NCBI GenBank assembly: GCA_914767885.1
Contig: CAJZBQ010000014.1
Location: 744,001 to 808,000 of the forward strand
Direction of reading: 5' to 3'
Source: Blepharisma stoltei
Taxonomy: Eukaryota > Ciliophora > Heterotrichea > Heterotrichida > Blepharismidae
Length of the DNA stretch: 64,000 bases
The position numbers were made by a program, and so were the translations under genes. The notes beneath the pieces were generated by a model. The model did not search any database and was not told where the DNA came from. It saw only the letters and a list, made by a program, of their open reading frames with translations. Below are positions 55,039-64,000 of the stretch, piece after piece (position 1 is the first letter of the stretch; each line of letters opens with the position of its first letter).

Positions 55039-56441
55039 TCAAAACGCAGATTTTAGTGCGGCAAATTCATAATTTGAAATTTCATATGAAAATGGCTCAT
55101 ATAACGGCCATAAGAAATTTAGCCAAGAAATCATATTAAAAATGGAAACAGTGTTAATATAAACCTGATTTGCCAAGTTTAGACTATCAACTAAATTTGT
55201 TGAAAAATCACAATTATTTGTAACTGAGTTTGAAGTATACTCAGTTGGGTTCTTACTTAAACATTGTCCAGTTAACGACAAGAAATATAATCAAGAAACG
55301 TATAAGGCATATTTTTGATAGGTTATATCAGTACAAGTAAAACACCCCACTAGAGCATGCCATGCATGAGAATCCATCTGAAGAAGCTATATAGCCAGAA
55401 ATACAGACGCATGTATTAGGAGCTCTACTTGCATTAGCTACAAATTGAGCACATTATTGAGCCAAACCCTGTGAAAATTGGTATAAAATATCGTTATAAT
55501 CTTTGCATGTTCCTTTATAACGGTTTGTTTACTCAAAAATCGCAAAATAACAAGAAGACCTATCATAATAGCTAGATTAAGCACAAAGTCATATAGCTGT
55601 GAAAACAAATAATAGGTATAATTCATAACTGAAAATTATTAATAAACCCTATAAAGCCAGAAGATCTGCTTTTCCAAAGTTATTGACAAAAAGACTTAGT
55701 ATACAGTAAATGAAGAGCTTCCGGATAAAGTTTGCATTGCACTGTATGTGTAGGGTTTCCAAATTAGCTGTCATACTTCCAGTTGTGTTTGCTTTTCTAA
55801 TATATCGCAATCAGTTATTAAATACATTCATAACCCAATAGAAAACTATAAGAAAGATAAATAGATGTTGAGTGTAATAAGTAGCTAAATCCATTAAAAT
55901 AATGATCTTTCTCATATGCAGGAATAAGATCAAATGATTCAGGATTAATGTTTGATATGTCTTGATGATGTTTCAGTTATAAAAATCTCATAAGAACTTT
56001 GAAAATAAGAGATTGATCAATTACTAGAGTTGGAACTAAAGTACTCATAGCCAAATGCACAATCATTCAAATATATACTGCTACTAATTGTTACCCTGAA
56101 ACCCAAGAATGACAATAAAATAAGTATTTTGCGATTATATTACAAAGCGCATCACATAAAACACAATTAGCTGCACTATAGTTCCAAATAGCCATATCTT
56201 GCATTGTCATCATCCTGCTCCATCAGCTTTTGCATTTGTAATTCAGTTTGAACAATACCTAGAAAAAGAGGTATATTCATACATTGTTCAATTTTACACA
56301 GCCTGCAGTTATTTGTAGTTTCCATACAATTAATCCATGTTGAACCATCATAATATTGTGATAATTGGCTGTTGCTTGTGCAATTAAGATCAATAGGAGA
56401 CTTGAGCATGAAGAGGTACAACTGGATATCGAATAGTCTTA
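55039..56441 (-). pseudogene. Cys-rich membrane protein gene, fragmented in several frames
   Basis: Minus-strand blocks read in order: a Cys-rich furin-like segment (DLNCTSNSQLSQYYDGSTWI then NCMETTNNCRLCKIEQC), AANCVLCDALCN in another frame, DCAFGYEYFSSNSSNWSISY, ISNINPESFDLIPAYEKDHY, membrane helices (FVLNLAIMIGLLVILRFLSK) and FNMISWLNFLWPLYEPFSYE near the end. This order (Cys repeats, then multiple TM helices) is typical of large ciliate surface proteins. Frames change at least four times. I could not assign all breaks to TA-bounded inserts, so it is either a pseudogene or a gene with several unresolved short IESs. It lacks a start. Confidence 0.45.
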
Positions 56442-56982
56442 ACTTAACTTATTAGGTTCTGTGTTTAACGCCATTCACGGGGTAACCCCTCCCAGAGCTT
56501 CCCGCTGCTTCTTCGCCGCATAGGGCCCGCCGACCGTCTGGGGCCAGTCAGCCTCGATCTCCAGTACGCGCCTCCGGAGCAGTGTTGCCGACTAAGGCGG
56601 CTCATGCCTGAGCTGCTTTGCTTGAGGACATGGGTTGCCATTCCGAAAATCCATAAAAAATGGATTTTCTGGTAGGCTTTCGGCAAAAAGGAAAAACACG
56701 AAGCCTGAGACGTAACGCCCAGTTTCACGCTAGGGAGTTGCCCGATTGGTCCTAACGGACTTGGCTGAGCTTCCCCTTTCCAACTTGCGTGCCTCCTTTC
56801 CCATGAGGAAAAAACATTCCCGAAAGTAGACTTGGGCTAGGCTCTGAGCACAACCAGAATTGCTTACCTAGCATTGCCGTCCGTTTCTGAAATGCAAAAC
56901 CTTGCCGGATATAATTAAAATATGAATCGAGTATGCATGGCCGGGAGGCCATGCCCAGACGAAGACGTCATATTTTAATTAT
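56439..56982 (-). mobile_element. SINE-like retroposon, TSD GGATRTCGAATAGTC
   Basis: 15-bp duplications at 56424 and 56983 with one A/G difference. 544 bp; tail TTAACTTAACTTATTAGG at the left. Minus strand contains TAGCGTGAAACTGGGCGTTA, GGACCAATCGGGCAACT and GAAAGGGGAAG blocks shared with the beta-tubulin insert. A segment ATATTTTAATTA is repeated near its 5' end. Confidence 0.85.
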
Positions 56983-56997
56983 GGATGTCGAATAGTC

Positions 56998-57527
56998 ACT
57001 AAGATGCAAAGAGTCTGAATTATAAGTATTTATATCATATAAAAAGCCTACCCTGAGACTATCGTTTTTTCATCATTTCTCGTTCTAATCTTCCTAATAA
57101 ATCGGATTCTGATTTATTATCTCTGAGCTTCATTCTTTGAAATATTTGAACTTCTTTCGACTGCAATTGCTCTCAATTTTTCTTTTGCAAATTGATGAGC
57201 GAACAAAATTTTTGTTCGCTCACTGAGGAGAGTCAGAATTTTAAGCAAAAATGGGCGAGGAAAAATTTAGATATTACCAGAGAAAATAATAAAGTTTATT
57301 TATACTTATTATTTTGAATTAAATAAACAAAATAAATTTTATAAAAAATATATTAAAATTTAACCAATAGCTTTCCTACAATAAATTAGTATATTAAATT
57401 AAATTAATAAATTAAGTAACTTCATATTATTTACCTTATATAATAGGCTGATACTATCTTTTTTAAGCAAAATTTAAAACGCTTTCCTAATATCTATTTT
57501 AGTATCAAATTATTAAAAAATATTCAA
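56998..57527. other. Intergenic with family-1 hairpin remnant and a weak ORF
   Basis: At 57192-57232 TGATGAGCGAACAAAA / TTTTTGTTCGCTCACTGAGG is a degraded family-1 hairpin end. A minus-strand frame 57059-57248 (CKRKNWEQLQSKEVQIFQRM..) is open for about 60 codons and looks coding in composition but overlaps the hairpin; possibly the 3' end of a lost gene. Confidence 0.4.
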
Positions 57528-60179
57528 ATGGTAAATTTTACATAGATCTTAGCACAGCTTTTAAACAAATACAGGCCTAAAACAAATCCCCCCCATCCTG
57601 GCCAAATAAATTTTGACTTTCCTCCTCCAATCGAAGCCGTTACTTTAGACAGGCGGCCACCTCAGCGCTGGTCTTCTCTGACAAGCCAACTTGCCGACAT
57701 TGATTCAGACTCAGAAGAACAAATCTTATCTACTGAGCGTGAAAAGTTAAAAATCAGGAATACCCCAGTTATCGAGTCCAAGTACAAAGAAGTCTGACAA
57801 AGAGCTCGAGCTAAAATTTTCAGCAAATTATTTATGATGAGACTGCAAAAAGAACTGAAAATTTATGGGACTTCAGCAATTGCTAATGATTTATTAGAAT
57901 CGCCTATGGACAATAAAAAACGAACGATTCAGCTGAAATCTGCAACCGCAATCAAAAATTTTATGAAAGGGGACCAAATTGAGCATTATTATGTCATAAA
58001 CCAAGACGGAAAATTTAAATCGATATGAAATTTTCTGATAGCTATGCTGTTATTATATACAGCTATAGTTTTGCCTATAGAATTGGCATTTATTGACGGA
58101 AAAACTTATGATGTCTGATGATGGATAAATGTATGGATAAATGCAATTTTTTTTTCTGATGTCATAATAAATTGTTTTACTACTTATACAGACTCAAATG
58201 GAACTGTTATTAAATCAAGGAAGAAAATTTTTATGAGGTACTTGAAATCGTGGCTTTTACTTGATATTGCGGCGTGCTTTCCTTTTGATTTCGTGGAGAC
58301 TGATTCAGGAAGCTCGTCATCTACAAGTAAATATAACGGCTTAGCCCGATTAGCTAGGCTGCCAAGATTGTCAAGGCTTATAAGAATATCAAGGATGTTT
58401 AAGGTCGTCACAAATTATAATAAATTTGAGTTTGTGGAAAAAGTCCAAAATTTTTTTAACATAAAAAGAACAGCACTAAGGCTTCTGATGTTTAGTATTA
58501 CTGTACTTTTGTGTGTTCATGTGATTAGCTGCTTATGGTATTGATCCGCTAAAATGCAAGGATTCCCACCAGATTGCTGGGTAGTGAAATCAGGATATAT
58601 GGATTTAACATCAGAATCCCTTTATTTAACATCCATGTATTGAGCGTTTACCACCTTATCAACAGTAGGATACGGAGACATCCACCCATGAAATGATTTA
58701 GAAGTCTTAATATGCATGGTCTGAATGATGTTCGGGCTCTGCTTTTTTTCTTTTACAATCGGCAGCTTAAGTTCCATGCTCTCCAGCTTGGATACTCGAG
58801 AAATCGTTTTAAACAATAAATTAACAATTATAGATGAGTTTGCGAAAGAGACAAAGCTGAAAAAAGTATTGAGACTTCGCCTGCGGCATGCGTTGAAATA
58901 TTCAACAGAAAGTGCAGGATTCTCTTGAAGCGATAAACTAAATATTTTCAATGAGTTGCCGAGAGAGCTTAAATATGAAGTTGCACTAAGCATGCATCAA
59001 GGGGCAATTAAACATCTTCCTTTTTTTATGGAAAAAGACAAGGTTTTTGTAGCGTCAGTTGTCCCATTTCTCCAGCATTTATTTCTTAACTCCCCCCCCC
59101 CCTCCGTGAGCGAACAAAAAAATTTTGTTCGCTCACGGAGGGGGGTTAATTTTTTTTTTTAAAACAAATTTATATATAAATTTTATAAAAAATATTTTTT
59201 TCGAAATTTAAAAAAAATCCTAATTTGCAAAAATTGGGAAGCAAATATTAATTTAATTTGCAAAATTTATGTTTTAAAACGCAATTTGTTTAAAATTAAA
59301 CAGAATTAGCTCTAGATTTCATTATACTAATTATCACTTATATATCAAAATTTTTTTTCCATTAAAATTTTTTCTATTAAAAAAATTTTTGTTCACTCAC
59401 GGAGGGTGGGTTTTTGGTCAAAAAATGGCGATTTTTCTAATGGTTTTGTTCGCTCACGGAGGGGGGGGGGGAGTAAGCATAAAGAAATAATTTTCACTGA
59501 AGGAGAATATGCTGATGAAATTTATTTTCTCTATAAAGGCACTGTAAATTATGTCATGGGACCTGAAAAAGTTTCTTACAAAAAGCTGCAAGAAGGTTCA
59601 TATTTTGGCGACATAGAAGTTATTGAAGTAATCCTTAGGAAATACACAGTGGTCGCCAAAACTGACGTGCATTTGCTTACAATGAGCAAATCTGTTGTCA
59701 GCTATATATTAGAAGAATTTCCAACCATTAGCAAAGATATGAGAGAAATTGCCTATAAAAGAGACAAAATAAACCAATTAGCCAAAGAAGAATTTGCAGA
59801 ATATCTCAGACTGAAAGAAACTAAAGAAATTGAAGGAAAAGATTTAAAAGAAGTAAAAGACATGATTAGAGATATTGTTGACAAAAGGAAAAATACCAAA
59901 GAAATGCTTTCTCCAAAAGAAAAAGAAGAAATCAAGTTCAGCGAAGTTGTAAACAAAATGGACGAAAACAATTTTATGCTAACCAAAATGGAAGGAAAAC
60001 TGCAATCAATTTGCGAGATTTCTAATGAAATTTTGGAATTTATGAGGAAAGATCCCAAAAAAGGACTCCCCAAGCTAAAAGTGCCGAAAAAGTTGAAAGG
60101 ATTAGCTGAAGAAAGAGACAAGACTGAAAGAAGCTTCAAATTCGATATGAATACGTTAGAATTTAAACCTGTGGAATAG
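57528..60179 (+). CDS. Cyclic-nucleotide-domain voltage-gated K+ channel, 749 aa
   Basis: ATG 57528 is followed directly by a 15-nt intron, then ILAQLLNKYRPKTNPPHP... After removing the intron and IES 59087-59475 the frame has 750 codons. S4 is RLARLPRLSRLIRISRMFK with regularly spaced Arg. The pore reads MYWAFTTLSTVGYGDIHP, with the K+-selective GYGD filter and a TGA-encoded Trp. S6 is followed by a C-linker and a cNMP-binding domain (EIIFTEGEYADEIYFLYKG, LQEGSYFGDIEVI). The phosphate cassette lacks the consensus Arg-Ala pair, so cyclic-nucleotide binding is uncertain. A Lys/Glu-rich coiled tail ends the protein. Expected in the plasma or ciliary membrane, controlling excitability (EAG/KAT/HCN class). 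Confidence 0.9.
57531..57545 (+). other. 15-nt intron
   Basis: GTAAATTTTACATAG sits between the ATG and codon 2 of the channel gene, obeys GT-AG, contains an in-frame TAG, and its removal opens the conserved frame. 15-nt introns are characteristic of heterotrich ciliates. Confidence 0.8.
59087..59475 (-). mobile_element. Family-1 MITE-type IES, 387 bp removed
   Basis: Left hairpin CCCTCCGTGAGCGAACAAAA / TTTTGTTCGCTCACGGAGGG; right duplicated end (GTTCACTCACGGAGGGTGGG and GTTCGCTCACGGAGG then a G run and AGTAA). TA phase 3-1 both sides; removal joins PFLQHLFL to KHKEIIFTEG exactly where a cNMP domain begins. Confidence 0.92.
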
Positions 60180-60243
60180 TGATGATATATAAATTTCGTA
60201 ATAAAATAAACTGCAAGATATAAAGCTTTTATAGATATTTATT

Positions 60244-60582
60244 GTTCCTCTCTCTATGGGGGGTTTTTTCCACTTCTAGAAGGGCTTTTTTTCCCGTCTC
60301 AATGCCTGGCTACTGGTGTTCTGCAGAGGGTCAAGAAAAAGCAACTTGCAGTTAGAGTGCGTAGGTTTGGGACTTGCTCGCCACTTGCTCCTTTTCAGCA
60401 TAAGCTATTCTGCCCATGCCTTCACGCTCCATCGGCAACAACGGAGAGGAGGACTCTGGAATCTGGAGAATTGGAATCGTACAGTAAGTCCGGCATAGCT
60501 TAGCCGTCTCGCGATGACCTCAGGTGAGCTCGATTAATTCAGATGGTATGCCGCTCAGAGAAATTAAGTAATTAACGTTAAC
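60244..60582 (+). mobile_element. SINE-like retroposon, TSD GATATTTATT
   Basis: 10-bp duplications at 60234 and 60583. GC-rich 339 bp insert, tail AATTAAGTAATTAACGTTAA at the right. Lies between the channel gene and the MGC gene, not in coding DNA. Confidence 0.75.
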
Positions 60583-60679
60583 GATATTTATTATACAAAA
60601 AATTGTTATTAAATATTAAAGCTTCATTTTTCAATATGTTTAATATAATTTAGAAACAATAAAGACTATATATTAAAAA

Positions 60680-61337
60680 ATGGGTTGTACAGCAAACATA
60701 AAAGGCCACAATTGTTCAGGAGATGAAGAAGGTTAAGCTAACGTTAACGTTTTTGAAAACTTTCAGCATCGCAAAGTGAGCTTTAAGTTTTTCTGCTTTC
60801 AGTATCCTCAGTCATCTTACTAACCTTGATCTGGAGGGGAAATCTTAGCAGCCTGCTAGCTGAATTTCAGACTTCTCTAGTCTGGGCTTGATTATATTAT
60901 TTTTTCTGAGGCTCTAGGCGAAAATAAAACTTCGTTACTAAGGCGTAACGCCCAGTTTCGAGCCGGGAGAATTGCACGATTTCCCTTATGGGGCTCCCCT
61001 ATCGGATCTGAATATAAGTATGCATTCGGCAAATCCCTACAACGCACTCCACCAGACCAGGCAAAACCTGACCGGACACACACTCCCAAATGCAGTCCTC
61101 CCTTCCATCAGGTCTCCGGCTACAGGTGTTCGAGGGAGGTTGGATCACCACACGATATAATATATATATAGGGATGAAGAAACATCAGAGGAAAAAAATA
61201 ATAACCCGCCAGATTTACCAAAAGCAGACCTAAGTCTAAGTCTACCAGCAAATGGTAAAAGTTTCAAGATCAGGGTTTACGGACCAACAACAAATGGATT
61301 AATTAATGAGCCTACTGTGGAAACAATAAACGGTTAA
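60680..61337 (+). CDS. Small MGC-type lipidated protein 1, 68 aa after retroposon removal
   Basis: Starts MGCTANIKGHNCSG (Gly2 myristoylation, Cys3). The frame is broken after SGDEE by a retroposon; removing the element and one target copy gives DEETSEEKNNNPPDLPKADL.. and the C-terminal motif SFKIRVYGPTTNGLINE, ending TAA 61335. The motif (K.IRV[FY]GP...GL..E) is shared with the three genes downstream. Function unknown; a small membrane-attached adaptor is plausible. Confidence 0.65.
60731..61172 (+). mobile_element. SINE-like retroposon, TSD GATGAAGAA
   Basis: 9-bp duplications at 60722 and 61173. Internal GGCGTAACGCCCAGTTTCGA block matches the CGTAACGCC(C)AGTTTC of other elements. The left end carries GTTAAGCTAACGTTAACG and the right end a (TA)n tract, so orientation is not fully clear. 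Confidence 0.8.
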
Positions 61338-61440
61338 TTTTCACTAGGCTCAGCAAACGATTTAACATAATTTAACCAATTTTTATGGAAAATGTAGTAA
61401 AATTTTGTTGTAGAGATAATTATAGGAAATCTATCTTTTC

Positions 61441-62095
61441 TTAAAAAAGAGGATGGTAGATAAACGTGAAATTCAAACAAGGATTGTATAAAGAAATAGA
61501 CTGATGAATTTTTTTGGCAGCCTGTGGTAGAAAATGGAGCAATATATAGAGGAATAGCTTTAATTGACCAATTAGAAATAGCTTAAGATTTCTACTGGGC
61601 AATTTAAGGGAAGGAGTAAAATTCCTATTTTGTTCATATTGAAAATCCATTATATTACTTATCAGATAGACTTTAATTACTCCTCCCCTCCGTGAGCGAA
61701 CAAAAAAATCTTGTTCGCTCACGGAAGGGGTTATTTTTTTTTTCAAAAAAAATTATATACAAACTTTTTTTTCGGAATTCAAAAAAATCCCACTCTCGAA
61801 AATTGGAAGATAAATATTGATTTAACTTGTAAAACCCACGTTTTAAAAACGCAATTTCTTTAAAATTAAACAAATTTAGCTCGAGATTTCATGATAATCG
61901 TTATCACTTATATATCAAAATTTTACTATTAAAAAATTTTTGTTCGCTCACGGAGGATAGGTTTTTGGGCAAAAATAGAGTTTTTCTAATGGTTTTGTTC
62001 GCTCATGGAGGGGGGAGTTAAATTAACAAAATCATTACTTCCATCAATTTCCTGATAAAGAATCAAATAAACTTAGTCCTTTGGACAAAAGCCAT
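61441..62095 (-). CDS. Small hydrophobic hypothetical protein, 102 aa after IES removal
   Basis: ATG at 62095 gives MAFVQRTKFIWFFIRKLMEV (Trp from TGA). Removing 61678-62025 continues KVYLISNIMDFQYEQNRNFT and a hydrophobic LKLFLIGQLKLFLYILLHFL segment, ending TAA 61441. 103 codons. No family recognised; it lies antisense within the MGC cluster. Confidence 0.4.
61678..62025 (-). mobile_element. Family-1 MITE-type IES, 346 bp removed
   Basis: Left hairpin CCCCTCCGTGAGCGAACAAA / TTGTTCGCTCACGGAAGGGG; right duplicated end (GTTCGCTCACGGAGGATAGG, GTTCGCTCATGGAGGGGGGA then GTTA). The symmetric TA is 62019-62020, but frame with the ATG requires the TA 5 bp further out. Confidence 0.85.
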
Positions 62096-62254
62096 TATAA
62101 TTGTTGAAAGCCTTTATTTTTAATTTATTTTCCCTAAAAATCTTATTTTTACCATAATTATAATATCAATTTTGATATTTCACCAAAAATAAGTCTCTCA
62201 ATATCTCAATAAAGCAACAAACATTTCATAATCTCATAAATTAAATTTGGATAA

Positions 62255-62485
62255 ATGGGGTGTGGAAAGCATTCGAAGACAAGTCATCAGACTTATGATA
62301 AAATCTCTATAAACTTATACGGCAAAAGTTCATGCTCAAAAAAGAAGCAAGGAAAAAACAACTCATTTTCAATACATGAAAAAAGGAAATTGTACTCGAT
62401 TAGGATATTCACTCCTGACGTTTTAGGACTTCAAGAGAATCCAGGTGGTTTAGAAAATAATGCAAAGGTTGAGTATAGTATTTAA
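62255..62485 (+). CDS. Small MGC-type lipidated protein 2, 76 aa
   Basis: MGCGKHSKTSHQTYDKISIN.. start, basic Lys/Ser-rich middle, and C-terminal motif KRKLYSIRIFTPDVLGLQEN shared with neighbours. Uninterrupted ORF. Probably N-myristoylated at Gly2 and palmitoylated at Cys3. Confidence 0.65.
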   Translation: MGCGKHSKTSHQTYDKISINLYGKSSCSKKKQGKNNSFSIHEKRKLYSIRIFTPDVLGLQENPGGLENNAKVEYSI

Positions 62486-63157
62486 TCATAACAATTTTGT
62501 GTAAATCCTCTATTATTTATATTTTTTGAAATTGAAAGGCAAAAATTTTATTTCGCAAAAATTGCTATTGATTTGCGAATGCGAGATTTAATAGCATAAA
62601 ACTAAATGAAATATAAATTTTTACCTTTTCTTACATACAATAGGCAGTATTTGAACACTTCTTTTTTTAATATTTTATTAAGCATGGATATTTATTTCTT
62701 ATAATTTAATTTAATATCTTTATCGGCACTGTGAAATACAGAAATATACATTAATTCAGGGAGAATGCTCAATTTTATTTATCAATTTTAAATTCTTTCG
62801 CCTAAATTCATGAGAATTAATTAAAAAATGCACCATCGGATCAAATTCCAAAGCTTAAAACGATTTTTAAGCATTAATACAAAAATCTAATTCTAAAAAT
62901 AAAATGCCAAATTAAGTAAAATTTTTACCATTACTGTTGATTAAGCCTAATTGTTTTTCTAAATTAAGCTATTTTAAAGGATTTATGACAGTTATATAAA
63001 GCTGCATCGTTAAAATTTTTTAATTTGCATTTTTGCTAGTCTTTTAAAAATTGTTCATTCAGAAAAATAAATAGCCTAATTTATAAGGTCTTAACAGAAA
63101 TTATCATTAAATTAGTTTTCATTAAGTCACCATTTCATAATAAAAAATTCTTCAAAA
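62486..63157. other. Intergenic within the MGC cluster
   Basis: Very AT-rich, no ORF or repeat recognised. Spacing between MGC genes is about 0.5-0.9 kb. Confidence 0.5.
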
Positions 63158-63322
63158 ATGGGCTGCGGTCTCTCAAAAGGATCTAAAATATCAGCAAGAA
63201 AAAGAATTGAATTAGTAGAAAAGAAAAGCAAGTATATAATTCGAGTTTTTGGTCCATCTTATATCGGTTTATTTGATGAATCAACGTCTTTGCCTCAGCC
63301 TAACGCTGAGAAAAGTGTGTAA
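63158..63322 (+). CDS. Small MGC-type lipidated protein 3, 54 aa
   Basis: MGCGLSKGSKISARKRIELV.. followed by SKYIIRVFGPSYIGLFDEST and a short tail. Shorter than its paralogues and below common ORF cut-offs, but the MGCG start and IIRVFGP..GL motif support it. Confidence 0.65.
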   Translation: MGCGLSKGSKISARKRIELVEKKSKYIIRVFGPSYIGLFDESTSLPQPNAEKSV

Positions 63323-63835
63323 CTTTATAATTTTAATGAAAATTTAAAAAGAACTGCTTTAAAAAGATAATATATTAATTTCTGTTAAAATTTTTTATTC
63401 TAACTTGAATTTATAAATCATTACCTAATAATTAGGTAGACCTATAATAATAAAATCTGATTAATATTTTATTTTCTGGTTTGGGTTAATAATTTGAAGT
63501 ATTATCAGAATCTATTGAAATTTATATAAATATGTCAGTTTAATTCGTGAAATAAGTGTCTGTGTAATAATGATAGCCGGAAATTAAAATAAATTGTTTA
63601 TAAGATACCACATTTAACTCTATAATTAATCAGCTAAAATTAAATACACTATCTAAAGCAGCTTGATTGTAGAACATTTATTAATTATCTCAAAATATTT
63701 TTATATAAGGTTTTAATGACGAATATTTAAAATTCAAGGATTTTTAAGAAGAGGAGCTAAGCATGTTTATGATTAAATTATTCGCATTTATTAGCCATTT
63801 TTTTGGCCATTTATATATATAAACTATTATTTAAG
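63323..63835. other. Intergenic within the MGC cluster
   Basis: AT-rich, nothing recognised. Confidence 0.5.
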
Positions 63836-64000
63836 ATGGGTTGTGGGATACCAAAACACAAAGGATTACTCGAAAACTCAATGACTTTAAAAAATTATAG
63901 TGCTAGAACAAATCACTTTCAAGAACTTTCAAGTCACATAAAAGATTTGATGCTTAAGAAAAAGAGGAAAAGATACATCATCAGAGTTTTTACCCCTGAT
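63836..64000 (+). CDS. Small MGC-type lipidated protein 4 (3' truncated by window edge)
   Basis: MGCGIPKHKGLLENSMTLKN.. reaching KKRKRYIIRVFTPD at the last base. The end of the visible part is the same family motif, so only about 15-25 residues are likely missing. Confidence 0.65.
   Translation, partial: MGCGIPKHKGLLENSMTLKNYSARTNHFQELSSHIKDLMLKKKRKRYIIRVFTPD

Noticed and set aside
61441-61746. 101-codon ORF beginning in a GAACAAAA repeat
   Set aside because: Its start (KKKITPSVSEQDFFVRSRRG) is family-1 MITE hairpin sequence that recurs in ORFs at 10493, 46658, 58956 and 59406; only the downstream part is a candidate gene.

Overview
This 64 kb window looks like the germline (micronuclear) genome of a heterotrich ciliate close to Blepharisma. 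Three things point there. UGA is read as tryptophan: long conserved frames run through TGA at conserved Trp positions (NAT10 at 38792, the K+ channel pore at 58641, an F-box, a cyclin), while TAA and TAG act as stops. One clear 15-nt GT..AG intron is present. The DNA is very AT-rich, with compact single-exon genes on both strands. No bacterial or viral gene set is present. The species assignment is an inference.

The dominant feature is that many genes are broken by inserted DNA whose removal restores the protein. I recognise four insert classes. (a) Short TA-bounded internal eliminated sequences (IESs), about 70-160 bp. (b) Larger TA-bounded MITE-like IESs of about 115-520 bp that begin TAACTCCCC and end GGGGAGTTA or GGGGAGTA; they come in three motif families (CCGTGAGTGAACAAAA, ATCCTTGATCGAACGA, TTTAAATTGGAACA) with a shared layout. 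(c) GC-rich SINE-like retroposons of about 300-540 bp with target duplications of 8-18 bp and a short TA-rich tail, inserted even inside beta-tubulin. (d) GC-rich nested-palindrome MITEs of about 230 bp. A 2.67 kb element with roughly 200-bp terminal inverted repeats fills 281-2950.

Layout. 0-4 kb: end of a CDS, then repeats. 4-13 kb: a lipidated coiled-coil protein, a cyclin, a CAP/SCP protein, a GH16 glucanase-like protein and an aspartyl hydroxylase-like protein. 13.7-27.5 kb: a tandem pair of large multi-pass PAS-domain membrane proteins, restored to 1427 and 1428 residues after removing 11 and 5 inserts. 27.5-36 kb: PX protein, beta-tubulin, choline kinase-like protein, small genes and a double cNMP-binding protein. 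36-51 kb: NAT10/Kre33, a membrane-anchored bZIP, a RING/IBR-like protein and several unknowns. 53-60 kb: an F-box protein with a PARP-type finger, a decayed Cys-rich membrane gene and a cyclic-nucleotide-domain K+ channel. 60.6-64 kb: four tandem small proteins starting MGC (predicted N-myristoylated) that share a C-terminal motif.

The genes are ordinary eukaryotic single transcription units, not operons. What they share is dependence on DNA elimination (or, if the window were somatic, inactivation). CDS coordinates below are outer limits; the listed inserts must be removed to obtain the stated protein. Lengths were checked by hand for divisibility by three, and no alignment software or database was used.
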